Shown: positions 24,458 through 33,202 of the stretch, piece after piece | How the letters are laid out: every line of letters begins with the position of its first letter | Numbering within the stretch: position 1 is the stretch's first letter | Assembly: GCF_900109355.1 (NCBI RefSeq) | Contig: NZ_FOBF01000002.1 | Span: 372,001 to 436,000, forward strand | Length of the DNA stretch: 64,000 nucleotides | Source of the DNA: Nonomuraea pusilla | Lineage (GTDB): Bacteria; Actinomycetota; Actinomycetes; Streptosporangiales; Streptosporangiaceae | Reading direction: 5' to 3' | Program-made: the position numbers and the translations under genes | Notes under the pieces: generated by a model | Seen by the model: only the letters and a program-made list of their open reading frames with translations | Database searches by the model: none | Told to the model about the DNA's origin: nothing

Positions 24458-26617
24458 TTGGTGGGACGTCCCCCGCCCTCTGGCGCCACGGGCACTCCCG
24501 AGGAGCGGCGCGAGGCCGACCTCGACGCCCTCACACAGGCGCTCCAGGAGATGCTGCACGAGATCGGCGCGCACACCGGCGCGCTCTACCGGCTCACCCC
24601 CGACGGCCAGACCCTTGAGGTGACCGTCATGACGGGCCTGCCGAGAGAGTTCCTCCAGCCGTGGGAGCGGGTCGGGGTGCGCGCGCCGATCCCCGTCGCC
24701 GACGCCGTGCGCGAGGGCCGCCTGGTCTGGGTGCCCACCGAGAAGGACATGGTGCGCGAGTACCCGAGCATCGCGGTGGCCCTGCCGTACGAGTTCTCCC
24801 TCGCCGCCGTGCCCGTCTCCACGTCCGGCGGGCGCTACGGCGTCTTCGTCGTGTGGTCGGGCCCCTACCCGCCGCCGCCGGCCGGCACCCGCGACCGGAT
24901 CGCCGCCGCCGCCGCGGTCCTCGGCCGCCGGCTGGAGCACCTGGAGCAGATCGCGGGGCAGGGCCCGCCCGCCCGCCGCGACCGCCCCGTCTGCCCGCCC
25001 GCGCCGTCCGGCACGGCCCCGGCCGAGGCGCTCGGCGCCATGGTGGCCCGCCTGCCCGAGGGCATGGCCACCCTCGACGCCCGCGGACGGCTCACCTACG
25101 TCAGCCCCAAGGGCGCCGCGCTGCTCGGCGAGTCGCCGCTGCGGCTGCTCGGCGTGCAGCCGTGGACCGTGCTGCCCTGGCTGGACGACCCCGTCTACGA
25201 GGACCGCTACCGGCGCGCGATGATCAGCCAGCAGCCGACGTCGTTCGTCGCGCTCCGGCCGCCCGGCAGGTGGCTGACGTTCGAGCTGTTCCCCTCCATG
25301 TCCGGCATCACCCTGCGCATCACGCCCGCGCCCGTGGAGCCCGACCTCGGCCCCGAGCGGCCCGCGCCCGCCGGCGTGTCGCTGCCGACCAGGGCCGGGG
25401 CGATCTACCACGTCCTGCACCTGGCGAGCACGCTCACCCAGGCCGCCGGGGTGCAGGACGTGCTCGGCCTCGTCAGCGACCAGATCATGCCCGCCTTCGG
25501 CGCCCAGGCCATGGTCGTGCTCGCCATCGAGGAGGGACGGCTGCGCGTCCTGGCCCACCGCGGCTACCCCGAGCCCATCGTCGAGCAGTACCGCCGGGCC
25601 TCGCTCACCTCGTCCACGCCCAGCGTGCGCACCATGGTCACCGGGGTGCCCGGCTTCTTCGAGTCCGAGAAGGAGCTGTACCAGCTCTACCCGTCGGCGG
25701 TGGCGCCCGACGACGGCATGTCGTCGTGGGCGCTCATGCCGCTGATCGCCTCCGGGCGTCCCATCGGCACGCTGCTGCTGGCCTTCACCGAGCCGCACCC
25801 GTTCAGCGTCGAGGAACGGGCCGTCCTCACCTCGCTCGGCGGCCTCATCGCCCAGGCCCTGGAACGTGCCAGGCTGTACGACGCCAAGCTGGAGCTCGCC
25901 CACGGCCTGCAGGAAGGGCTGCTCCCCCACGCGCTGCCCCGCGTGCCCGGCCTCGACGCCACCGCCCGCTACCTGCCCGGCACCGAGGGCATGGACATCG
26001 GGGGCGACTTCTACGACGTCATCCGGCTGCCCGGCGGGTCGGTCGCGGCCATCATCGGCGACGTCCAGGGGCACAACGTCACGGCGGCCGCCCTCATGGG
26101 CCAGGTGCGCACGGCGGTGCGGGCGTACGCCACGGCCGGGGCGCGGCCCGGCGAGGTGCTGCGGCGCACCAACCACCTGCTCGTCGACCTCGACCCCGAC
26201 CTGTTCGCCAGCTGCGTGTACGTCCACCTCGACGTGGCGGCGCGCACCGCCTCCCTGGCCAGGGCCGGCCACCCGCAGCCGCTCCTGCGTCACCCGGACG
26301 GCCGGGTGGAGGTGCTGGACCTGCCGGGCGGCCTGCTGCTGGGCATCGACCCCGAGGCGGAGTACCCGTGCGTGGAGCTGCCGCTCGACGTGGGCGCGGT
26401 GCTGGCGCTCTACACCGACGGCCTGATCGAGGCCCCGGGCCTCGACATCGACGACTCGCTGGCCGCGCTCGGCGGCGAGCTGGCCCACGCGGGGGCACGC
26501 ACCCTGGACGACGACGCCGAGAGCCTCATGGCCTACGCCAGGCGCACCAACCGCCGCAGCGACGACGTCGCCCTGCTCCTGCTGCGCCTGACCGGGGAGG
26601 CGGCCGAGGGCAGGTGA
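24458..26617 (+). CDS. GAF-PAS-GAF-PP2C (SpoIIE/RsbU-type) phosphatase
   Basis: 719 residues from a TTG (24458) or GTG (24461), 8-11 bases after GGAGGT. Domain order: GAF (residues 20-150), PAS (about 190-290, LDARGRLTYVSPKGAALLGE), GAF (about 320-470) and PPM/SpoIIE phosphatase (480-719). The metal-binding motifs are MDIGGDFYDVIRL and AIIGDVQGHN, with the final RSDDVALLLLR. Such proteins dephosphorylate anti-sigma-factor antagonists to switch on stress sigma factors. No anti-sigma or antagonist gene is adjacent, so it is an orphan sensor phosphatase. Confidence 0.92.
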   Translation: MVGRPPPSGATGTPEERREADLDALTQALQEMLHEIGAHTGALYRLTPDGQTLEVTVMTGLPREFLQPWERVGVRAPIPVADAVREGRLVWVPTEKDMVREYPSIAVALPYEFSLAAVPVSTSGGRYGVFVVWSGPYPPPPAGTRDRIAAAAAVLGRRLEHLEQIAGQGPPARRDRPVCPPAPSGTAPAEALGAMVARLPEGMATLDARGRLTYVSPKGAALLGESPLRLLGVQPWTVLPWLDDPVYEDRYRRAMISQQPTSFVALRPPGRWLTFELFPSMSGITLRITPAPVEPDLGPERPAPAGVSLPTRAGAIYHVLHLASTLTQAAGVQDVLGLVSDQIMPAFGAQAMVVLAIEEGRLRVLAHRGYPEPIVEQYRRASLTSSTPSVRTMVTGVPGFFESEKELYQLYPSAVAPDDGMSSWALMPLIASGRPIGTLLLAFTEPHPFSVEERAVLTSLGGLIAQALERARLYDAKLELAHGLQEGLLPHALPRVPGLDATARYLPGTEGMDIGGDFYDVIRLPGGSVAAIIGDVQGHNVTAAALMGQVRTAVRAYATAGARPGEVLRRTNHLLVDLDPDLFASCVYVHLDVAARTASLARAGHPQPLLRHPDGRVEVLDLPGGLLLGIDPEAEYPCVELPLDVGAVLALYTDGLIEAPGLDIDDSLAALGGELAHAGARTLDDDAESLMAYARRTNRRSDDVALLLLRLTGEAAEGR

Positions 26618-26663
26618 CCGGCGAAAACGGGTTGCCCCGGCAGCTCCGGCGGGGCAGGATCAC

Positions 26664-27500
26664 GTGCTTGTGAATGCTCCCCTCCCGGAAACCGGGAAGA
26701 CCGTCTTGTCCGCGATCCCGTCCGGGCCCGTCCCCGTGCCCCGCGTCGTGGCCGAGCTGGCCGGGCGCGACCGCGTGACGCCGGTCTGGCGCAACCAGCT
26801 GGGTGGCCTGACCTTCCGGCTGGAGGGTCCCGGCGGCGTCAGGTACGCCAAGTGGGTCGCCGCCGGCACCCCGGAGCTCGACCTGCCGGGCGAGGCCGAG
26901 CGGCTGGCCTGGGCGGGCCGCTGGGCGGTCGTCCCCCGTGTCCTGGAGCTCGGCGCCGACGCCGAGGGCGCCTGGCTCGTCACCGCCGAGGCCCCCGGCC
27001 GTTCCGCCGTCGAACCGCGCTGGATGGCCGACCCCGCCACCGCGGCGGCCGGCATCGGGCGCGGGCTGCGCCTGCTCCACGACGCCTTGCCCGTCGCCGA
27101 GTGCCCGTACGACTGGAGCGTCGAGCGGCGGCTCCCCCGTGCCGACGAGCGCGTCGCCGAGGGAGAGGGGCCGGCCGACTGGTCGCCCGAGCACCGGCAC
27201 CTGAGCCTGGAGGAGGCCCGGGCGCGCCTCGGCGACCCGCCGCCGATCGACAGGCTCGTCGTCTGCCACGGCGACGCGTGCGTCCCCAACACCCTGCTCC
27301 ACGACGACGGCACGCCCGCCTCGCACGTCGACCTCGACTCACTCGGGGTGGCCGACCGCTGGGCCGACCTCGCGGTCGCGGCCTGGAGCACCGAGTGGAA
27401 CTACGGCCCCGGGTACGACACCATCCTGTACGCCGCGTACGGGGTCGAACCGGATGCCGAGCGCATCGCCTACTACCGGCTGCTCTGGGATCTGACCTAG
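26664..27500 (+). CDS. aminoglycoside 3'-phosphotransferase-like (APH) enzyme
   Basis: 278 residues from a GTG at 26664 (VLVNAPLPETG). The catalytic loop is VVCHGDACVPNTLL (Asp base and Asn), with the metal-binding VDLDSLGVADRWADLAVA after it, the order and wording of APH(3')-type kinases. The last motif (FxIDCGxLGVADR) keeps the Asp. It lies 47 bp after the phosphatase, perhaps on the same message. Whether it modifies an aminoglycoside or an endogenous metabolite cannot be told, but the resemblance to APH(3') is closer than to the general phosphotransferase family. Confidence 0.8.
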   Translation: MLVNAPLPETGKTVLSAIPSGPVPVPRVVAELAGRDRVTPVWRNQLGGLTFRLEGPGGVRYAKWVAAGTPELDLPGEAERLAWAGRWAVVPRVLELGADAEGAWLVTAEAPGRSAVEPRWMADPATAAAGIGRGLRLLHDALPVAECPYDWSVERRLPRADERVAEGEGPADWSPEHRHLSLEEARARLGDPPPIDRLVVCHGDACVPNTLLHDDGTPASHVDLDSLGVADRWADLAVAAWSTEWNYGPGYDTILYAAYGVEPDAERIAYYRLLWDLT

Positions 27501-27538
27501 CGGCCCGTCACCCGAGGCCGCGGGGCGGCCTGCGCCGG

Positions 27539-28740
27539 TCACGGCCGTCGGCCGGGGCGTTCCCTGGTCGCGGCCCACACGGCCGACGCGAGGAGGCTGA
27601 AGGCCGCGCCCAGCAGGCAGATGGCGGGCCAGCCCGCGGCGGCGTACAGGGAGGTGGAGGCCAGCGCGCCGAGCGCGCTGCCCGCCGAGTAGAAGATCAT
27701 GTAGCCGCCGATGACGCGGCCGCCCGCGTCGGGGCGGCGGGCGTAGATCATGCTCTGGCTGGTGACGTGCACCGCCTGGACGGCCAGGTCGAGCAGGATC
27801 GCGCCGGCCGCGAGGGCCCACAGCGACTCCCCGGTGAAGGCCAGCGGCAGCCAGGAGAGCGTGAGCAGGAGCAGGGCGACGCCGGTGGTGCGGCCGGCGT
27901 GCCCGCGGTCGTGCAGCCGTCCGGCGGGGGCGGCGGCCAGCGCGCCCGCGGCGCCCGCCAGGCCGAACGCTTGCTGAACGCGGCGAAGACGAGCAGCGCG
28001 AGCACGCCCCTGGCCCGCAGCAGCGGCTCCTCGACGAACAGCATGACGGTGGAGCGCAGCAGCGCCGGGTACGAGGGCCGCCCTGGGCGGGCGCCGCCCC
28101 GCGGCGGCAGGGCGCGGCGGAGGGCCAGGGCGAGCAGGAGGGTCGCCGCCGCGGAGACGAGGTAGACCGCCCGCCAGCCCGCGACGTCGGCCAGCAGCCC
28201 GGAGACGGTGCGGGCCAGCAGGATGCCGACGACGACGCCGCTCGTCACCTGGCCGACGACGCGGCCCCGGCGCTCGGGGCCCGCCAGGGCGGCGGCGAAC
28301 GCGACGAGCGACTGGGTGACGACCGCGAGGAACCCGACGGCCGCCGCCGCCGCGAACAGCGCCGGCGCAGCCCCTGCCGTGCCGAGGACGGCGAGCGCCG
28401 CCGCCAGCAGCAGCGACTGCGCCGAGACGAGCCTGCGCCTGTCGAGCACGTCACCGAGCGGCACCAGGAGGAGCAGGCCGAGCCCGTAGCCGGCCTGGGT
28501 GACGGTCACGACGGCGCCGACGGCGCCTTCGCCGAGCCCGAAGTCCTGGCCGAGGGTGGCGAGCAGCGGCTGGGCGGCGTACACGTTGGCCACGGCCGTG
28601 CCGCTCGCCACGGCGAACAGCAGGGTCGCCCCGCGCGACAGCCTGATGCCCGGCGCGGCGGCTTCTCCCGGCTCGCCCGCGCGCTGCCGGGCGGGTGGTG
28701 GCGGCGGGCTCTCGGGTGGTTCTGCGCGGCAGGCCGTCAT
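27539..28740 (-). pseudogene. MFS drug-efflux transporter, frameshifted
   Basis: The first part (28740 down to about 27975) reads as a normal MFS transporter of about 255 residues: TMs 1-6 with GYGLGLLLLVPLGDVLDRRR and GQVTSGVVVGILLARTVSGL. After LLVFAAFS the frame is lost; the next frame continues with FGLAGAAGALAAAPAGRLHD and on to the stop at 27539 (HVTSQSMIYARRPDAGGRVI...). A stretch expected around TM7 also seems to be missing, so this is an out-of-frame deletion near 27970. The operators and the HxlR gene upstream look intact. Confidence 0.8.
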
Positions 28741-28754
28741 GAGTGGCACTTCCC

Positions 28755-28817
28755 ATCTGGTTTCAACTTGCTACCAGAAAGACCGTAGCCGGATTTGGTA
28801 GCATGTTGCAACCAGAT
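28755..28817. promoter_or_regulatory. paired HxlR-type operators
   Basis: Two 22-bp elements (28755-28776 and 28796-28817) are inverted copies of each other with 20 of 22 matches. Each contains the dyad GGTTgCAACaTGCTACC (GGTT...TACC type). They fill the gap between the MFS gene and the HxlR gene, so the HxlR protein probably represses both. Confidence 0.75.
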
Positions 28818-28839
28818 GTCGGCGAGGAGGGACGCGGCC

Positions 28840-29289
28840 GTGGTGCGAAGGACCAGCTTCGAGGACAGCGACTGCCCCGTCGCGCGCTCGGTCGACGCCA
28901 TCGGCGACTGGTGGTCGCTGCTCATCGTCCGCGACGCCTTCGACGGCAGCAGGCGCTTCGGCGAGTTCCAGCGCAGCCTGGGCGTGGCGAAGAACATCCT
29001 GTCCGCCCGGCTGCGCGCGCTCGTCGCGGGCGGGGTGCTCGAACTCGTCCCGGCCGCCGACGGCAGCGCCTACCAGGAGTACGCGCTCACCGCCAAGGGC
29101 CGGGCCCTGTTCCCCGTCATCGTCGCGCTGCGGCAGTGGGGCGAGAGCCACTTCTTCGACGACGGCGAGCCCCACTCCGAGCTGCTGGACCGCCGCGACG
29201 GGCGTCCGCTGGCCGAGCTGCGCGTCCACGCCGCCGACGGCCGCCCCGTGGCGCCCGAGGAGACCGTGGTGGCGAAGGTGCCGCGCTGA
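28840..29289 (+). CDS. HxlR-family transcriptional regulator
   Basis: 149 residues from the GTG at 28840, 9 bases after AGGAGG (28825-28830). RRTSFEDSDCPVARSVDAIG, WWSLLIVRDAF, FGEFQRSLGVAKNILSARLR and EYALTAKGRALFPVIVALRQ are the full HxlR winged-helix signature, including the conserved Cys (DCPVA) that senses quinones or electrophiles in relatives. Starts further upstream lie inside the operator region and are unlikely. It is divergent from the broken MFS gene. Confidence 0.92.
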   Translation: MVRRTSFEDSDCPVARSVDAIGDWWSLLIVRDAFDGSRRFGEFQRSLGVAKNILSARLRALVAGGVLELVPAADGSAYQEYALTAKGRALFPVIVALRQWGESHFFDDGEPHSELLDRRDGRPLAELRVHAADGRPVAPEETVVAKVPR

Positions 29290-29295
29290 CGGCAC

Positions 29296-30693
29296 TCAGG
29301 CGGTCGCCGGGCTCCCCGGGCACTCCACGGAGGGGACGTCGTCCCAGACGCGGACGGCGGGACGGTCGGGGTGGAAGGCGGGCCAGCCGGGGTCGCCGGT
29401 GGCGGCGAAGCCCGTCCACGCCGCCCTGACCAGCCCGGACAGCTCCTCGAACCCGGCGGGCGGCGGGGAGCCGAGCAGCCGGGCGGCGTACCTGGTGGAG
29501 GGGGCGCCGAACACGAACGGCACGTCGACGCCGTGGCAGGCGCCCAGCGACGGGCCGCGCCAGGCGAACTCGTACAGCCAGGTGCGGCCGCCGGCGCGGG
29601 CGTGCGCCTCGGCCACCCGCAGGGTGGGCAGCCTGACCAGCGCGTCGGACAGCATGAGGGTGAACAGCTCGGCGTCGGGCGCGCCGGGGTGCGCGGCCCG
29701 GTAGGGGGCCGCGGAGCCGAGCCCGAGCGCCGCGGCCACCGCGTCGGGGTCGGCGCCGGTGAGGTCGGGGCCGGGCATGCCGCGCGCCTCCTCGGCGGTG
29801 TGGCCGCAGACCAGGTCCACGCCCGGGGCCGCCGCGGCCGCCGTCCACGGCGGGCCGGTCACGAACTCGCCGTCCACGACGGGCGCGGGCGTGAACGCGG
29901 GCGCGGCGTGCCCGGCCGAGGCGAGCACCGCCTGCTGCGCGGCGAGGAGCGCCTGGGGCGGCAGCGCGGCGAGACCTTCGAGGGTGGCGGGCGCCCCGGC
30001 GGCGCCGGCCACCGCCAGGGTGGCGGCGCGGGCCCGGTCCTGCTCGTGGCAGCCGTCGGGGACGCTCTGGGCGATCGCCCGGCGGAACAGGCCGCGCGCG
30101 GCGGGCGCGGCGGCGAGGAACACGGCCGAGGCCGCCCCCGCCGACTGCCCGAACACGGTGACGTCGCCCGGGTCGCCGCCGAAGGCGGCCACGTTGTCGC
30201 GCACCCACTCCAGCGCCGCGACCTGGTCGCGCAGCCCCCGGTTGCCGGGGACGCCGTCGAGATGGCCGAAGCCCTCGAACCCGAGCCGGTAGTCGAACGT
30301 CACCACCACCACGCCGGAGGCGGCCAGCCTGGCGGCGTCGTACTGCGGCATGGAGGAGGCGCCGATCATCCACCGGCCGCCGTACACCCAGACCATGACC
30401 GGCAGCCCGGCCCCGCCGGGGTCGGGCGTCCAGACGTTGAGCGTGAGGCAGTCCATGCCGTCGCCGGGCCGCCACGCGGCCGGCACGCCGGGCGCGGGGG
30501 CGGGCTGGGGCGGCGCCGTGCCGAAGGCGGTGGCGTCGCGCACGCCGTCCCACGGCGGCGGCGGGACGGGCGGCTGGAAACGCAGCGGCCCCTCGGGGGC
30601 GGCCGCGAACGGGATCCCCTTGAACGAGGCGACGCCGTCGCCATGCGTCCCCCTGACCCGCCCGTGACGGGTCGTCACCTCGATGTTCACCAT
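29296..30693 (-). CDS. type B carboxylesterase
   Basis: 465 residues. The nucleophile is Ser184 in VFGQSAGAASA, the acid probably the Glu of HTAEEARG, and the histidine lies in GACHGVDVPFVFG. The start is typical (TRHGRVRGTHGDGVASFKGI). The oxyanion-hole motif, normally HGGGF, reads VYGGRWMIGA: the His is Tyr104 and the third Gly is Arg. No signal peptide, so cytoplasmic. Its stop is 7 bp from the convergent HxlR stop. Substrates are unknown small esters. Confidence 0.9.
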   Translation of the reverse strand: MVNIEVTTRHGRVRGTHGDGVASFKGIPFAAAPEGPLRFQPPVPPPPWDGVRDATAFGTAPPQPAPAPGVPAAWRPGDGMDCLTLNVWTPDPGGAGLPVMVWVYGGRWMIGASSMPQYDAARLAASGVVVVTFDYRLGFEGFGHLDGVPGNRGLRDQVAALEWVRDNVAAFGGDPGDVTVFGQSAGAASAVFLAAAPAARGLFRRAIAQSVPDGCHEQDRARAATLAVAGAAGAPATLEGLAALPPQALLAAQQAVLASAGHAAPAFTPAPVVDGEFVTGPPWTAAAAAPGVDLVCGHTAEEARGMPGPDLTGADPDAVAAALGLGSAAPYRAAHPGAPDAELFTLMLSDALVRLPTLRVAEAHARAGGRTWLYEFAWRGPSLGACHGVDVPFVFGAPSTRYAARLLGSPPPAGFEELSGLVRAAWTGFAATGDPGWPAFHPDRPAVRVWDDVPSVECPGSPATA

Positions 30694-30736
30694 GGCAGGA
30701 CGCTAGGGGGTGCCGGGCCCCGCGACAAACCGGGCG

Positions 30737-31738
30737 TCAGGGGAGGGTGAGCTGCCAGGAGACGCCGAACCGGTCGTTGACCCAGCCGAACTTCGTGCTG
30801 AACCCGTACGAGCCGAGCGGCATCAGCGCCCCGCCGCCCTCGACGAGCGCCGCGTAGAGGCGGTCGATCTCGTCCTCGTCGGCGCAGGTGACGTACAGCG
30901 ACATCGACGGGGTGAAGGTGAAGCCGTGCTGGATCTCGCTGTCGATGCACATGATCTCCTGGCCCGCCAGCGCGAAGGTGGCGTGCCTGATCTTCCCGTC
31001 GTCGGTGCGGGTGACGTCGAGCACCTTGCCGTCGGTGAAGAGCGAGACGTAGAACGTCATCGCCTCCTCGGCGTCGCCGTTCTGGAACATGAGGAAGGGT
31101 GTGATCTTCTCGGCCATCGTGGTCTCCTGTTCTCCCAGGTAGAAGGACGTGGTACGGCGGGCCGCGGCGGACGCCTGGCCCGCGGGCGTGCCCGCGGCCC
31201 TCGACGCCTCGTCCCAGGCCCGGCTGCTGCGGGTGATGTAGTCGCGGCCCTCCGGTGTCAGGTGCCAGGTCTCGCGTTCGCCGGGGCCGGGCAGGGGCCC
31301 GCCGGTCAGGTGCAGGTGGAGGCCGAGCAGCGCCAGGTCCCAGCCGACCCCGACCGCGCCGGGGCCGTAGCCGTCCCACAGCTCGGGCGGGACGGTCATG
31401 GAGTGCCGCAGCTCGAACAGGGTGCCGCCGTCCTCGGCCGACAGCCGCACCTCGACCTCCGAGTGGCCGTGGCCGTGCGTCTCCCCCGCCACCCAGCTGA
31501 CCTTCAGCAGGCCGGGCGGGCGGCAGACGAGGATCCGGCCGCCCGCGTTGCCCTGGAGCTGGTACGTGCCTCCGGGACGCAGGTCGCCGGAGACCGGGGC
31601 CAGCCAGCGGCCGACGCGCTCGGGGTCGGTGCAGGCGTCCCAGACGTCCTCCAGCGGGGCGTCGTAGCGGCGGCGCAGGACGACGGCGGTGGGCTCGCCG
31701 CGCTCCACGGCGCGGTGGATCTCGTCGATCAGGTCCAT
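30737..31738 (-). CDS. SRPBCC (AHSA1) - VOC (PhnB-like) fusion protein
   Basis: 333 residues. Residues 5-145 are an AHSA1/SRPBCC domain (RRYDAPLEDVWDACTDPERV), and residues 208-333 are a PhnB-like VOC domain (MAEKITPFLMFQNGDAEEAM ... WQLTLP). The joint LGEQETT is encoded by GGAGAACAGGAGACCACG, an apparent ribosome-binding site before an internal ATG at 31117. The two were thus probably separate genes, and a stop codon was lost; the VOC part may still be made alone. It overlaps the ArsR gene by one base. ArsR-AHSA1 pairs are common; the ligand is unknown. Confidence 0.85.
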   Translation of the reverse strand: MDLIDEIHRAVERGEPTAVVLRRRYDAPLEDVWDACTDPERVGRWLAPVSGDLRPGGTYQLQGNAGGRILVCRPPGLLKVSWVAGETHGHGHSEVEVRLSAEDGGTLFELRHSMTVPPELWDGYGPGAVGVGWDLALLGLHLHLTGGPLPGPGERETWHLTPEGRDYITRSSRAWDEASRAAGTPAGQASAAARRTTSFYLGEQETTMAEKITPFLMFQNGDAEEAMTFYVSLFTDGKVLDVTRTDDGKIRHATFALAGQEIMCIDSEIQHGFTFTPSMSLYVTCADEDEIDRLYAALVEGGGALMPLGSYGFSTKFGWVNDRFGVSWQLTLP

Positions 31739-32082
31739 CAGGCTTCCTCGGGTGTGCTGCGGCGCCCGCGTCTTCCGCGCGCCAGTTCGGTGGCCAGGGC
31801 GTCGAGCCGCTGGTTCCAGAAGCCGCGGAAGCGGTCCAGCCAGAGGTCGACCTCCTGCAGGGGCCCGGGCTCGACGGTGTACAGCCGCCGGGTGCCCTCG
31901 GCCCGCACGCGGGCGAACCCGTTGTCGCGCAGCACCCGCAGGTGCTGGGACACGGCCGGCTGCGAGATGCCGAACTCCCGCTGGATCACGCCGGTCACCT
32001 CACCCGAGCTCAGCTCGCCGTCGGCCAGCACCTCCAGGATCCGGCGGCGCACCGGATCGCCGAGGACGTCGAACGCGTGCAC
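31738..32082 (-). CDS. ArsR-family transcriptional regulator
   Basis: 114 residues from a GTG at 32082. FDVLGDPVRRRILEVLADGE and ISQPAVSQHLRVLRDNGF form the ArsR/SmtB winged helix. No metal-binding CxC is present, so it is probably not a metal sensor; it resembles the regulators that precede AHSA1 genes. The stop overlaps the next start (TGATG). A palindrome at 32104-32113 is its likely operator. Confidence 0.92.
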   Translation of the reverse strand: MHAFDVLGDPVRRRILEVLADGELSSGEVTGVIQREFGISQPAVSQHLRVLRDNGFARVRAEGTRRLYTVEPGPLQEVDLWLDRFRGFWNQRLDALATELARGRRGRRSTPEEA

Positions 32083-32103
32083 GACTCACTCTCTCAGTAT
32101 TCG

Positions 32104-32117
32104 CTTATATAAGTCAA
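32104..32117 (-). promoter_or_regulatory. ArsR promoter with CTTATATAAG palindrome
   Basis: CTTATATAAG (32104-32113) is a perfect 10-bp palindrome, very AT-rich for this genome, overlapping a -35 TTGACT on the minus strand (32112-32117), 22-35 bp before the ArsR start. Confidence 0.65.
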
Positions 32118-32127
32118 GGCTGGTATT

Positions 32128-32562
32128 TCAGGGGCTGACGTAGTGGTGGAGCAGGGCCGGCTCGCCGGAGCTGTCACGCCAGTCGGCGCGGCTGCTGCCG
32201 ATCCTGCGCCAGCCCATCCGCTCGTACAGGGCGATGGCCGCGACACCCTCCGAGGAGACCTCCAGCCGCAGCGGGCCGCCCGCCGCGGCGCGGACGGCGG
32301 CGAGCAGCCGCCCGGCGAGGCCGCGACCACGGCCGGCGGGGGCGACGAACAGCCGGGTCACCTCGCCGTCGGCCGTCAGCCCGGCGTGGCCGAGCACGGC
32401 CTCCTCCTCCACCGCGATCCAGGCCCCGCCCAGCCCGGCAGGGGTGAGCCAGCGGGCCGGGTCCTGCGGCCAGTCCACCGGGTAGCGGTCGGCCGCGTGC
32501 ACCAGGCGCAGCGCCTCCACGCATCCGTCCAGGTCCGCGGCGCTTCTCGGACGAATCATCAT
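32128..32562 (-). CDS. GNAT N-acetyltransferase
   Basis: 144 residues. The acetyl-CoA binding motif A reads RLFVAPAGRGRGLAGRLLAA, with motif B near EGVAAIALYERMGWRRIG. It is a small cytoplasmic acetyltransferase with an unknown amine substrate. It lies upstream of arsR, separated by a 45-bp gap holding the ArsR promoter, and 28 bp downstream of the ecfT-like gene, so it may be the last gene of the biotin operon. Confidence 0.85.
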   Translation of the reverse strand: MMIRPRSAADLDGCVEALRLVHAADRYPVDWPQDPARWLTPAGLGGAWIAVEEEAVLGHAGLTADGEVTRLFVAPAGRGRGLAGRLLAAVRAAAGGPLRLEVSSEGVAAIALYERMGWRRIGSSRADWRDSSGEPALLHHYVSP

Positions 32563-32590
32563 CAGGCCACCCTAAAGCTCCGGGAAGGGC

Positions 32591-33202
32591 TCAGTCGGCG
32601 TCGTCCAGGCCGCGGGCGCTGAGGGCCTCGCCGAGAGCGTCGGCGTGGCGCAGCGCGCCGACCACCAGCGGCACGGCGAAGGCGCGCACGCTGCGCTCGA
32701 CGCCCCTGGCCCGCTGGGCCTCCCTGACGCGGACCGCCAGCCCCGCCACCACGGGCACGCTGCGCAGCGTCAGCGACAGCAGCAGCGACACCCGGAACGG
32801 GTCGAGCCCGACGACCCTCGCGACCGCCAGGCGCCGCTCCAGGCAGGCCATCAGGTCGGACGTCCGCGTGGTCAGCGTGACCAGGCCGGCCAGCGCCACC
32901 GCGAGCACGACGCGCAGCGTGGCCGTCACCGCGCCCTCGGGGCCGGAGAAGGCGAGCTGCACGGCGAACAGCGCGACGGCGAACCAGCGCACCGGCCTGA
33001 CCTGCGCCCAGGCGGCGGCCCAGCCCACGCGCGACAGCGCGTACAGCAGCGCCACGACGGCCGCCGCCCCGGCCAGCGCGGCGGGCGTGGGCAGGAGCAG
33101 CAGCCCCGTGCAGGCGACGGCCAGGCCGAGCAGCTTGGCACCCGGGGGCAGCCGGTGCAGCGCGGACGACCCCGGCACGTACGCGCCGGTCAGCCCGTTC
33201 AC
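32591..33202 (-). CDS. bioN: ECF transporter T component (BioN-like)
   Basis: 203 residues from a GTG overlapping the ATPase stop (GTGA). Five to six hydrophobic spans. The coupling segment contains RVREAQRARGVE, whose A-R-G motif is the hallmark of EcfT proteins and contacts the ATPases. LTLRSVPVVAGLAVRVREAQ matches the family. It forms the membrane scaffold of an energy-coupling-factor transporter with the adjoining ATPase and BioY. A single ATPase gene suggests a homodimeric module, as in BioMNY. Confidence 0.88.
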   Translation of the reverse strand: MNGLTGAYVPGSSALHRLPPGAKLLGLAVACTGLLLLPTPAALAGAAAVVALLYALSRVGWAAAWAQVRPVRWFAVALFAVQLAFSGPEGAVTATLRVVLAVALAGLVTLTTRTSDLMACLERRLAVARVVGLDPFRVSLLLSLTLRSVPVVAGLAVRVREAQRARGVERSVRAFAVPLVVGALRHADALGEALSARGLDDAD

